A stretch of 6,241 nucleotides of DNA from positions 20,049 to 26,289 of the forward strand of contig DBAE01000007.1 of the NCBI GenBank assembly GCA_002291495.1, in the 5' to 3' direction. Positions within the stretch are counted from its first letter, which is position 1, and every line of letters begins with the position of its first letter. A program made the position numbers and the translations under genes. Shown piece by piece: positions 1 to 6,241 of this stretch. This stretch comes from Bacteriovoracaceae bacterium UBA1018. Its GTDB lineage: Bacteria; Bdellovibrionota; UBA1018. The notes below the pieces were generated by a model. That model had not been told where the DNA came from and ran no database searches. It was given only the letters and a program-made list of their open reading frames with translations.

Positions 1-583
1 GCTTAAGGGAGATCTTTCCTTCATTCCAGAAGCGCTTCCAAATCCATGCATCTAAGAAGAACGCCCAATAAAGCCAGTGCTGGCCTAAAAAATCTGAGTG
101 ACGATAAGTCTTATAGTGCCTCGGTATATTAAAGATCACTACGAGTGCAGAGATGCTCCATGCCGCCCATCGAGTGAGGCCCATCTTCAGCATGAGCCAA
201 CCGGAACCGATGTAACAAGCGATGAGTGAAAGCCCGAGATAAAACCAAAAATAAGGAAACTGTGGACTCATGAGCCAAGCTAGAGCTCCAAAACCATCCC
301 GCTCAATCGACCATGCGCTTAAGGGTACCGCTGCACCTGTGGGAGCCATAAAAGACTCAGTTTTAAAACTAGGGATCGGGCTCTTTCTGAAATTCTCCGC
401 CATAATCTGTCGCCAGATATCGACATTGCAGAGATCTTCCATGTAGCCGATCTTTTCCAAGCTCGGTGGCTTGGTCCAGAGCCAGTAGATTAAGACGAGC
501 ACCAGGCCGAGGATAAAGGGCGTTCGGTTGCGGTGCAGAAAACTCCGAGAGCTCGTATTTGATGTATTTCCTGACGTGTTCAT
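1..583 (-). CDS. Multi-pass membrane protein, N-terminal part (possible GT-C type glycosyltransferase-like)
   Basis: Open frame of 194 codons that leaves the window at the left edge, so the C-terminus is missing. The start ATG (583-581) overlaps the recG stop TGA (582-580) as ATGA, and no Shine-Dalgarno sequence precedes it, so translation is probably coupled to recG. After a Ser/Thr/Asn-rich start comes a hydrophobic segment at about residues 22-36 (FILGLVLVLIYWLW). A polar, probably extracytoplasmic loop of about 70 residues follows, including DIWRQ and PTGAAVPLSAW. Further hydrophobic segments lie near 109-128, 138-153 and 168-182. The last follows RHYKTYRHSDFLGQHWLYW, where Arg and His sit just before a Trp-rich helix. 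This layout, with one helix, a long loop, then a bundle, recalls GT-C fold glycosyltransferase-like membrane proteins of the DUF6311 sort. I recognise no catalytic motif, so this family call is an inference. The membrane location is well supported and the enzymatic role is not. Confidence 0.75.
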   Translation of the reverse strand, partial: MNTSGNTSNTSSRSFLHRNRTPFILGLVLVLIYWLWTKPPSLEKIGYMEDLCNVDIWRQIMAENFRKSPIPSFKTESFMAPTGAAVPLSAWSIERDGFGALAWLMSPQFPYFWFYLGLSLIACYIGSGWLMLKMGLTRWAAWSISALVVIFNIPRHYKTYRHSDFLGQHWLYWAFFLDAWIWKRFWNEGKISLK

Positions 584-2760
584 GAAGTTTTTAAACGCTC
601 AAATTGGAGTTTTCCTTCGCGCTCAAAGTAGCGTCGCAAAGGAAGTTGTTCGGGGAGTTCTAGATCTGGATCTTCTCGAAGGAGAGTTTGCGCATCATCG
701 CGAGCTTTGATGAGCCATTCCCGGTCGCGAACGAGATCTGCTAATTTAAAGGGGAGTGCCCCCGCTTGACGAGTGCCTAAGAACTCTCCCGGACCCCGGA
801 TCTTAAGATCGGCTTCGGCAATCTGAAAGCCATCGTTGGTTTGTTCCATCACATCGAGTCTCAGCTGAGTCGCTTCAGCAGGTTTTGCATGAGATAAAAA
901 GAAACAGTACGACTGCGCGCTGCCTCGACCCACACGGCCTCTGAGCTGATGCAGTTGTGAGAGACCGAAGCGCTCAGAATGCTCAATCACCATAATCGTG
1001 GCGTTTGGCACATCAACGCCCACTTCGACAACGGTCGTGGAGACCAAGACCTGAATTTCATTTCGCTTAAATTTATCCATGACAGTGGACTTTTCATCGG
1101 GCTTCATCTGGCCGTGCAAGAGTCCCACTTTAAACTCAGGAAATACTTCGTGCTGAAGCGTTTCGGCTTCGACAACCGCAGACTTAAGCGAGGTAAATCC
1201 CTCTGCTTCACTCTCATTGACGAGGGGGTAGATAAAGTAAGCTTGATGCCCTTTTCGAAGCTCAGCACGGATCGTTTCATAGGCCGATCCGCGCGCATTG
1301 CCTTGGATCACTTTGCTGATGATCGGCGAACGCCCCGGAGGCATCTCTCGGATCGTAGAGACTCCCAGATCTCCGTACGCGGTGAGTGCAAGCGTGCGTG
1401 GGATAGGGGTCGCAGTGAGGATCAATGCATGCGGATGAATTGTCTTTCCAGTTCGTGGATCAACTCGCATACCCTTGCGTCTCAAAGCACGACGTTGCTC
1501 GACACCAAAACGATGTTGCTCATCGATCATGATGTAGACGAGATTTTTAAAGACGACTGGGTCTTCGATCAAGGCGTGAGTGCCGATCAAAAGAAGCGGA
1601 AGTCCCGAAGCAAGCTTGGCTTGGATCTTTTCGCGCTCGGAGGCGGTGGTTTTACCCACGAGCAATAGCACATTGAGTTTGCCGCCAAAAAGTTTCACCG
1701 CGTTTCGGTAATGTTGCTCAGCCAGGATCTCAGTGGGTGCCATGAGAGCAGCTTGCCCACCTTCAGCGAGCACCATGCCTGCGGTGAGAAAGGCGACTGC
1801 AGTTTTACCTGATCCTACGTCTCCTTGAATGAGCCGATTCATGGGATGAGGTTGAGTGATGTCTTTGATGATCTCGTCGATCGCCTTTTGCTGATCACCG
1901 GTCAGTTGAAAGGGGAGAGACTGGGTGAGATCTTTCAGCGCACTTAAGCCAGGATCGGTTCCAAAGGCTGGAGCAGAGGCCTTTTCCATATTCATGCGCT
2001 GGCGCAGGATTAAATATTCAAACTTAAGAAACTCTTCGTAGATTAATCGCCAATGTGAAGGCGTATTAAAATCGACGAGACCTTGGATGTCTTTTTCGTC
2101 CTCGGGAAAATGAATGGCAGAAATGGCTTGGCCAAGAGCCGGCAATTGATGAAGCTTGCGGAATCGCTCGGGGAGATCTTCAGTGAGAGTGTCTCGATAT
2201 TTTTGGATAGCTTCCCAAAGGATCTTTCGGAAAGTGCGGCTCGGTACTCCTTCGAGCTCGGTGTAGACAGGGACTACGCGGCCGACGTTGACCTCGCTCA
2301 TCCCCCAGGTGATTTCGGGATGAACCATTTCTGGTCGACCCATAAAGACTTTGACCGCACCTGTAGCGATGACTTGAGCGCCGGGCGTAAATCGCGCTTC
2401 CATACCCCTGGGGGCGTGAAACCACTTTAGACTGATCGAGCCACTTGGGTCTTCGCAGCGAACTTCCAGGATTGATTTTCCGTAGTTGCGCGTAGGGATC
2501 TTTTTGATCGATGCGACTTGGACCGCGACAGTTACTTTAGCGCCCTCAGATGCTCGTTGAACCACTTCTGAAATTTTCAGAAGTTTGGTGCGATCCTCAT
2601 AAGCGCGCGGAAAAAATGTCAGTAAATCTTTGACGGTATTGATCCCCCGATTTGCAAAGACGGCCCCTAAACGTGGGCCAACACCCTTAACAAATTGGAC
2701 GGGAGTATCACTCGTAGCTGATTTTGATGACGTCGTAACGGATTTGTCCTTTGGGGGCAT
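580..2760 (-). CDS. recG: ATP-dependent DNA helicase RecG
   Basis: A 726-residue protein, slightly longer than E. coli RecG (693). RecG is a monomeric superfamily 2 translocase that reverses stalled forks and processes branched DNA. With the start at 2760, an N-terminal helix-hairpin region ([11 protein letters not shown], about 24-35) leads into the wedge/OB domain (about 60-180). The helicase core shows Walker A GDVGSGKT (313-320), DEQH box (413-416), motif [11 protein letters not shown] (449-456) and motif [11 protein letters not shown] (605-613). The RecG signature [10 protein letters not shown] (656-665) lies near the end. The frame is open upstream to an ATG at 2865, but those residues lie inside greA and do not resemble RecG. 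ATG 2760 is the last start codon before conserved sequence, so I chose it. It lies 53 nt inside greA, giving a short Lys/Ser/Thr-rich tail before the conserved part. No good ribosome site is visible, which suggests coupling to greA. Compared with E. coli, a few extra residues (about 430-440, VDPRTGKT) sit between the DEQH box and motif III. The family assignment is secure. Confidence 0.97.
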   Translation of the reverse strand: MPPKDKSVTTSSKSATSDTPVQFVKGVGPRLGAVFANRGINTVKDLLTFFPRAYEDRTKLLKISEVVQRASEGAKVTVAVQVASIKKIPTRNYGKSILEVRCEDPSGSISLKWFHAPRGMEARFTPGAQVIATGAVKVFMGRPEMVHPEITWGMSEVNVGRVVPVYTELEGVPSRTFRKILWEAIQKYRDTLTEDLPERFRKLHQLPALGQAISAIHFPEDEKDIQGLVDFNTPSHWRLIYEEFLKFEYLILRQRMNMEKASAPAFGTDPGLSALKDLTQSLPFQLTGDQQKAIDEIIKDITQPHPMNRLIQGDVGSGKTAVAFLTAGMVLAEGGQAALMAPTEILAEQHYRNAVKLFGGKLNVLLLVGKTTASEREKIQAKLASGLPLLLIGTHALIEDPVVFKNLVYIMIDEQHRFGVEQRRALRRKGMRVDPRTGKTIHPHALILTATPIPRTLALTAYGDLGVSTIREMPPGRSPIISKVIQGNARGSAYETIRAELRKGHQAYFIYPLVNESEAEGFTSLKSAVVEAETLQHEVFPEFKVGLLHGQMKPDEKSTVMDKFKRNEIQVLVSTTVVEVGVDVPNATIMVIEHSERFGLSQLHQLRGRVGRGSAQSYCFFLSHAKPAEATQLRLDVMEQTNDGFQIAEADLKIRGPGEFLGTRQAGALPFKLADLVRDREWLIKARDDAQTLLREDPDLELPEQLPLRRYFEREGKLQFERLKTS

Positions 2761-3187
2761 GTACCACGACTTCGTCGCCCTCAGATTTGCCGATGAGTGC
2801 TCGGGCGATCGGAGAGGTGATCCCGACCTTGCCATTCTTAATATCCGCCTCATCGACGCCAACAATTCTATAGGTCACGTTTTTGGATGTCTCTTGATCT
2901 TCCAAAACAACGGTCGCACCAAAGACGATCTTATCGGACTTAATAACCGATGTGTCGATGACTTGAGCGCGAGCGAGCTTGCTATTGATCTCTTGAATGC
3001 GACCTTCAATAAAGCTCTGGCGCTCTTTCGCAGCAGAGTAGTCCGCGTTCTCGGAAAGATCTCCATGTCCGCGAGCAACTTCAATCGCCTTAATAATAGT
3101 AGGACGTTCGACAGTCATTAAATGCTTGAGTTCTTCATCAAGCATTCTCTTACCTTCAATTGTCATCGGGACTTTATCTTCAGCCAT
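2708..3187 (-). CDS. greA: Transcription elongation factor GreA
   Basis: A 159-residue protein, matching the usual GreA length (158 in E. coli). GreA enters the secondary channel of RNA polymerase and stimulates cleavage of backtracked transcripts. The N-terminal coiled coil spans about residues 8-78, with the tip motif GDLSENADY (42-50). Its D43 and E46 correspond to the acidic tip residues that support Mg-dependent cleavage in known GreA. The C-terminal FKBP-like domain includes VIFGAT, TYRIVG and [10 protein letters not shown], and ends KISYE. The frame is open to an ATG at 3223 inside the preceding gene. I chose ATG 3187 because MAEDKVPMT begins at the position expected from homologues. 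ATG 3166 (MTIEGKRML) is an alternative. No strong Shine-Dalgarno sequence precedes either. The start lies 19 nt after the transferase stop, and the 3' end overlaps recG by 53 nt in another frame. Confidence 0.96.
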   Translation of the reverse strand: MAEDKVPMTIEGKRMLDEELKHLMTVERPTIIKAIEVARGHGDLSENADYSAAKERQSFIEGRIQEINSKLARAQVIDTSVIKSDKIVFGATVVLEDQETSKNVTYRIVGVDEADIKNGKVGITSPIARALIGKSEGDEVVVHAPKGQIRYDVIKISYE

Positions 3188-3206
3188 GGAACATACGGAT
3201 AGCATA

Positions 3207-3956
3207 TCAGTCGGATAATGCAAGTTTTGACGTGAGGTGAAAGCTCGGAATATCGTTTTTAAGAAGGATAATTGACGTAAATATTTTGTTGGATTTTATG
3301 AAAAACTGACCCTGAATCAGGCCCTTTCTTGCAAAAATCGCGCTTCGCTCTCGCTGAATTTCCATTTCAAAAGTGGAAGTTTGATTGTCGATCCTGGTCA
3401 AGATTACATCTTCAAAACTCATGGGTTCATGAATCAAAGGATTGAAACATTTGTAGACGCTTTCTTTAGCAGAAAAAATCAGAGTCAGAGCAGACTCAAG
3501 CGGTAGTCTATGATCTTGGCTGAAAGTGCTGAGTATCTTTTGTTCGTACGGATCGGAAGCAATCTTCGATTGTAGGCGGCTTGCCCGTTCATGAGGCATC
3601 ACGGCCTCGGCATCAATACCAATGCTCTTTACGTCTCGGGAAGAGGCGATCATCGCAGCGGCGTAACCCGAACAATGAGTGATGCTGCCGACAAATCTTT
3701 CCGGCCAAACAGGTGCGCCAGTTAAATCCGAAGTAGAGAGTTTGACGGAGGGTGTAATTTTTGGCGAAGGAGAGGGAAAATTTTCGGGCTCTCAATGATG
3801 AAGTGCTTTTTGCGCACAGATGCGTCCTCGAATGAAATCGGCTTTGCGCTTGGGTAAGGCTTCCTTGAGTTGAGGTGGGATCCACGACGCATACTCGCTG
3901 ATCAAAGCAGCCATTTCTTCTGGAGAGGTGGCTCCGTGGTCCGAGAAATAGATCAT
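3207..3956 (-). pseudogene. 4'-phosphopantetheinyl transferase (EntD/Sfp superfamily), interrupted by an in-frame TGA
   Basis: Reading from ATG 3956, one frame encodes a 249-codon transferase of normal EntD-like length, broken by a TGA at codon 55 (3794-3792). These enzymes move phosphopantetheine from CoA to a serine on acyl or peptidyl carrier proteins. Before the stop, the N-terminal part has PKRKADFIRGRICAQKAL (35-52), the Arg/Lys-rich segment typical of the family. After it, in the same frame, come GAPVWPE (80-86), GSITHCSGY (90-98), the metal-binding GIDAE (113-117) and FSAKESVYK (161-169). All catalytic motifs are therefore present, and no frameshift is needed. The stop falls in a poorly conserved linker. 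The longest ATG-started frame after it begins at 3653 (codon 102), beyond the SITH motif, so it would lack a needed part. The start overlaps the preceding stop as ATGA, a normal operon junction. Other genes here end in TGA, so UGA reassignment is unlikely. Either this is a recent nonsense mutation or a sequencing/assembly error. The natural carrier substrate cannot be told. Confidence 0.85.
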
Positions 3957-4252
3957 TTCTTTTTGAAGAGAGCTTCGGCGGCCGCTTTCATATCTTCGCG
4001 AGCTTTTGCGTTTGCGTCTCCAATTCCAGATTTGGGTTTAAAATAATCACAGAAATTAGAGCGCTCTTTTTCTACGACTCGCTCGGCTTGGCTTTCACGG
4101 CATTCGTTATTGGAGCTTCGGTCGTAAAACTCACAGGCACGGCAAGTTTTAGTATCACGTCCACATTTTCTGCAGGTATCCGCACGGCCATAATCTAAAG
4201 CCGTCAGACTTGAGCTGCAATGCCAACAATTGCCACCCTTATCGTAAGCCAT
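3953..4252 (-). CDS. Small cysteine-rich, probably zinc-binding protein of unknown function
   Basis: A 99-residue protein with eight cysteines at 9, 12, 27, 30, 37, 40, 51 and 68. C9-x2-C12 and C27-x2-C30 form a classic zinc-ribbon spacing. C37-x2-C40 with C51 and C68 could make a second site, in a segment reading CRACEFYDRSSNNECRE and later NFCDYFKP. The C-terminal 25 residues are charged, Lys/Ala-rich and likely helical (REDMKAAAEALFKKK). There is no signal peptide or membrane segment, so it is probably cytoplasmic. I recall similar short uncharacterised proteins with the RFYD, CRE and NFCDYF pattern in delta-like proteobacteria, but know of no established function. The start is well supported by an AAGGAG sequence 9 nt upstream. 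It begins 34 nt after the carB stop, and its TGA overlaps the transferase ATG as ATGA. It is real on reading frame, ribosome site and motif grounds. Metal binding is an inference from the cysteine spacing. Confidence 0.9.
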   Translation of the reverse strand: MAYDKGGNCWHCSSSLTALDYGRADTCRKCGRDTKTCRACEFYDRSSNNECRESQAERVVEKERSNFCDYFKPKSGIGDANAKAREDMKAAAEALFKKK

Positions 4253-4261
4253 AATTCGGTA

Positions 4262-4267
4262 CTCCTT
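4262..4267 (-). promoter_or_regulatory. Shine-Dalgarno site of the cysteine-rich protein gene
   Basis: On the minus strand the sequence reads AAGGAG followed by 9 nt (TACCGAATT) and ATG at 4252. It is the clearest ribosome binding site in the window and fixes the start of the small gene. The other starts here are preceded by weak or no such sites and probably rely on coupling. Confidence 0.8.
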
Positions 4268-4286
4268 TGTCTCATTCTACACAAAC

Positions 4287-6068
4287 TTACAGCGGTAGAA
4301 TATCGAGAGGGCCTTTTCTTTGTTCACGAATCGCCTGAAGCATGGCACGAGCAGCAGAGGCTACAGTGCTGTATGGGATCTTTCTTTCAAGAGCCGCACG
4401 TCGGATCGAGAAGCTGTCTCGGATCGCATCCTCATCGGAGGTGGTATTAATCACAAGCTGAAATTTACCTTCTTGGATTGCATCCACCGTGTGAGGTGAG
4501 CCTTCGTGAACTTTATTAATCTCTTGCACGTCTAAATAATGACTGTTGAGAAATTTAGCTGTTCCGCTCGTTCCGATGAGTTTAAAGCCAAGGTCTCTTA
4601 GGCCGCGTGCTACGGCAAGGATCTCTGCCTTATCTTCATCGCGAACAGAGAGAAACACTGTCCCACTCTGAGGGAGCGGCATGCCTGCAGCCGTCATCGC
4701 TTTAGCGTAAGCTCCAGCAAAGGTTCGGCCTCTTCCCATCACTTCGCCTGTGGACTTCATCTCTGGTCCAAGGAGAATGTCGACGCCAGGGAACTTGTTA
4801 AATGGAAACACCGGTGCTTTGACGTTAAAGGTTTGAAGCCCGATATCAAAATCTTCGCGGATGCCTAAATCATGGAGAGATTTACCCATCATGACTTGCA
4901 CAGCAATCTTTGCGAGAGGTTTACCGACTGCTTTACTAATAAACGGAATAGTTCTCGATGCGCGAGGATTGACCTCAAGGAGATAGATGCGATCGCCTTG
5001 GATAGCAAACTGCGCATTCATCAGGCCTACGACCTTGAGTCGTTTAGCAAGCTCGCGAGTGTAGGTTCGGATGCGATCACAGATATTTACCGGCAACGTG
5101 ACGACAGGCAAGCTACAAGCACTATCACCTGAGTGGATGCCTGCTTCCTCGATGTGCTCCATGAGTCCACCGACAAAAGTTTCTTTGCCGTCGCTGATTG
5201 CGTCGACGTCCACTTCAGTTGCGCGATCTAAGAAGCGGTCAATCAAGACCGGATGTTCACCGCTGACTTGAATGGCTTCATCGATCCACTGCTTAAGCAT
5301 CGTTTCGCTATGAACAATGCGCATGCCTTTTCCGCCAAGAACATAAGATGGTCGGACTAAGACTGGGTAGCCGAGTTGATTAGCGCGCTCAATCGCTTCT
5401 TTTGCTGTGAATGCAATTGTTGCTTCGGGTTGTTCAAGCCCCAGAGGTGCAAGCTCTCGAACCATGGCTTCACAGCGCTGGCGGTTTTCGGCGAGATCAA
5501 TACTGTCTGTAGAAGTTCCTAAAATTTTGAGACCACCTCGCTCGAGAGCTTTAGCGAGTTTGAGTGGGGTTTGACCACCAAACTGAACGATGACTCCGAG
5601 GGGTTTTTCAACTCTCGCAATATTGAGCACGTGCTCAGGGGTAAGTGGCTCAAAGTAGAGACGATCAGAAATATCGAAGTCGGTGCTGACTGTTTCAGGG
5701 TTTGAGTTGACCATGATGGTCTCAAGTCCCATGGAGCGCAAAGCCATCGACGCGTGCACGCAGCAATAGTCAAACTCAATCCCTTGACCGATGCGGTTAG
5801 GCCCACCTCCAAGGATCATCACTTTGGCACGGGTTGAGATCCGAGACTCATCCTGACCTTTGTAACTGCTATAGAGATAAGGAGTGCGAGCTTCGAATTC
5901 TGCCGCACAAGTATCCACGGATTGAAAGACTGCGTTGACGCCAAGTTTTTCGCGGTCTAGTCGGATTTGCTCTTCATTAATTTTGAGTACTCCCGCGATT
6001 CCACGATCCGTCCAGCCTGCGGCTTTGACTTCGCGGAGCAGTTCGGCCGGGCCGAGCTGGCTGCGCGG
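4287..6068 (-). CDS. carB: Carbamoyl-phosphate synthase large subunit, C-terminal half (5' end cut by junction)
   Basis: C-terminal roughly 585 residues of CarB, which makes carbamoyl phosphate for pyrimidine and arginine synthesis from glutamine-derived ammonia, bicarbonate and two ATP. Full-length CarB is about 1,070 residues, and the first ATP-grasp half is absent. Numbering from ATG 6146 of the hybrid frame: the end of the oligomerisation region (about 35-75, LLREVKAAGWTDR), then VDTCAAEF (77-84) and LGGGPNRIGQGIEFDYC (112-128). The second ATP-grasp domain includes RPSYVLGGKGM (265-275), EVDVDAISDG (311-320), the HSGDSACSLP stretch (338-347) and EVNPRASRTIPF (391-402). The C-terminal MGS-like allosteric domain (about 490-605) includes GTSGTAKFL, NKVHEGSPH and VINTTS. 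It ends with TAA, 34 nt before the next gene. The frame is open up to 6146, but its first 26 codons are NuoD, so the stated right end marks the junction and is not a start. Naturally split CarB proteins exist in some prokaryotes. Here the join to an unrelated gene of different composition argues for a truncated gene instead. Confidence 0.95.
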   Translation of the reverse strand, partial: PRSQLGPAELLREVKAAGWTDRGIAGVLKINEEQIRLDREKLGVNAVFQSVDTCAAEFEARTPYLYSSYKGQDESRISTRAKVMILGGGPNRIGQGIEFDYCCVHASMALRSMGLETIMVNSNPETVSTDFDISDRLYFEPLTPEHVLNIARVEKPLGVIVQFGGQTPLKLAKALERGGLKILGTSTDSIDLAENRQRCEAMVRELAPLGLEQPEATIAFTAKEAIERANQLGYPVLVRPSYVLGGKGMRIVHSETMLKQWIDEAIQVSGEHPVLIDRFLDRATEVDVDAISDGKETFVGGLMEHIEEAGIHSGDSACSLPVVTLPVNICDRIRTYTRELAKRLKVVGLMNAQFAIQGDRIYLLEVNPRASRTIPFISKAVGKPLAKIAVQVMMGKSLHDLGIREDFDIGLQTFNVKAPVFPFNKFPGVDILLGPEMKSTGEVMGRGRTFAGAYAKAMTAAGMPLPQSGTVFLSVRDEDKAEILAVARGLRDLGFKLIGTSGTAKFLNSHYLDVQEINKVHEGSPHTVDAIQEGKFQLVINTTSDEDAIRDSFSIRRAALERKIPYSTVASAARAMLQAIREQRKGPLDILPL

Positions 6069-6069
6069 C
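6044..6069. other. Chimeric junction between high-GC nuoCD DNA and the carB locus
   Basis: To the right the frame encodes NuoD-like residues up to EGTQEMV (ending at 6069). To the left it encodes CarB-like residues from about LLREVKAAG (6041 and below). The roughly eight codons between (PRSQLGPA) fit neither family clearly, so the breakpoint is placed within them. NuoD would normally continue with a segment like NMGPQHP after this point, and that is absent. GC is about 69% over 6061-6240 and about 43% over 5941-6000 by hand count. The two reading frames happen to be in phase. Confidence 0.8.
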
Positions 6070-6146
6070 ACCATCTCCTGGGTGCCCTCGGCGGTCTGCT
6101 CGAGCAGCCGCTCGTCGAGTTCGCGGTCGCGGTCGACGTCGGTCAT
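6069..6146 (-). CDS. nuoD: NADH-quinone oxidoreductase subunit D, N-terminal fragment
   Basis: The first 26 codons, from ATG 6146, read [20 protein letters not shown] and then GTQEMV. This resembles the start of NuoD, the 49-kDa-type complex I subunit, in high-GC Gram-positive lineages, where a short acidic leader precedes the conserved NMGPQHP segment. The conserved part is missing because the frame crosses into carB. The assignment rests mainly on context, since the start overlaps the stop of a clear nuoC end as ATGA and nuoC-nuoD is the standard order. The codons are strongly G/C-ending, unlike the genes to the left. Confidence 0.65.
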
Positions 6147-6241
6147 CGCACGCCCACGTGCTTGAACTTCACGGGGATCGCGCCGACGTCGTAGTCCTTG
6201 CGCAGCGGATGGCCGTCCCAGTCCTCGGGCATCAGGATCCG
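6143..6241 (-). CDS. nuoC: NADH-quinone oxidoreductase subunit C, C-terminal fragment
   Basis: The last 32 codons and stop of a gene that enters from the right edge. The residues include [14 protein letters not shown] followed by VGAIPVKFK, the hallmark C-terminal motif of NuoC, the 30-kDa-type complex I subunit of the peripheral arm (W-(D/E)-G-x-PLRKDYP-like). Its TGA (6145-6143) overlaps the ATG of the nuoD fragment (6146-6144). GC is high and third positions are almost all G or C, in contrast to the genes left of about 6045. The NuoC identity is reliable despite the short length. Confidence 0.85.
   Translation of the reverse strand, partial: RILMPEDWDGHPLRKDYDVGAIPVKFKHVGVR

Noticed and set aside
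979..1668. Long plus-strand open frame of 229 codons inside recG
   Set aside because: It lies fully opposite the conserved RecG helicase core and has no recognisable domain; it is a shadow of the real gene.
3202..3207. Extended -10-like TGATATGCT just before greA
   Set aside because: It would leave a leader of fewer than about 10 nt before the greA ATG, and there is no acceptable -35 hexamer at 16-18 nt.
3792..3794. UGA recoded as an amino acid, or selenocysteine in the transferase
   Set aside because: Neighbouring genes (recG, greA, the cysteine-rich gene) use TGA as their stop. The position is a variable linker with no selenocysteine precedent known to me, and I saw no obvious adjacent hairpin.
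3613..3885. Open frame of 90 codons on the minus strand bridging the transferase stop, suggesting a frameshift
   Set aside because: It is in a different frame. The conserved residues on both sides of the TGA are in one common frame, so a nonsense codon explains the break and a frameshift does not.
4287..6146. A genuine short CarB or naturally split carB gene starting at ATG 6146
   Set aside because: The first 26 codons follow a nuoC end by an ATGA overlap, are NuoD-like and have much higher GC, so this start belongs to another gene.

Overview
Every gene I can support reads leftward (minus strand). Positions 1 to about 6050 look like one continuous piece of a Gram-negative bacterial chromosome of moderate GC (hand-counted 60-base blocks mostly 43-58%). 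In transcription order it holds the 3' part of carB, a small eight-cysteine protein gene, a 4'-phosphopantetheinyl transferase gene broken by an in-frame TGA, greA, recG, and the start of a membrane protein gene that runs off the left edge. The style of the GreA, RecG and small cysteine-rich proteins suggests the Bdellovibrionota or former Deltaproteobacteria. That is an impression from memory, not a search result.

The genes are packed like an operon. The gap between carB and the cysteine-rich gene is 34 nt, and between the transferase and greA it is 19 nt. greA and recG overlap by 53 nt. Two other junctions are 4-nt ATGA stop/start overlaps. I see no terminator and no convincing promoter between them. 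The functions are mixed: pyrimidine/arginine precursor synthesis, carrier-protein activation, transcript cleavage, replication-fork repair, and an envelope protein. This looks like a packed housekeeping cluster, not one pathway.

The right end (about 6050-6241) is different DNA. It is about 69% GC by hand count over 6061-6240. It encodes the last 32 residues of NuoC, and the first roughly 26 residues of NuoD follow in an ATGA overlap. The NuoD frame then runs straight into the middle of CarB, creating a hybrid 619-codon ORF from 6146 to 4287. Both nuoD and carB are cut at this junction, and the composition jumps there. The simplest reading is a chimeric assembly joining two organisms, the second possibly a high-GC actinobacterium. 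The hybrid ORF should not be read as a real protein.

I found no RNA genes, CRISPR arrays, mobile elements or long repeats, and no clear new biological system. The points most worth checking are the nuoD-carB junction, the TGA inside an otherwise intact transferase, and the uncharacterised eight-cysteine protein. No stretch longer than about 40 bases lacks a gene.
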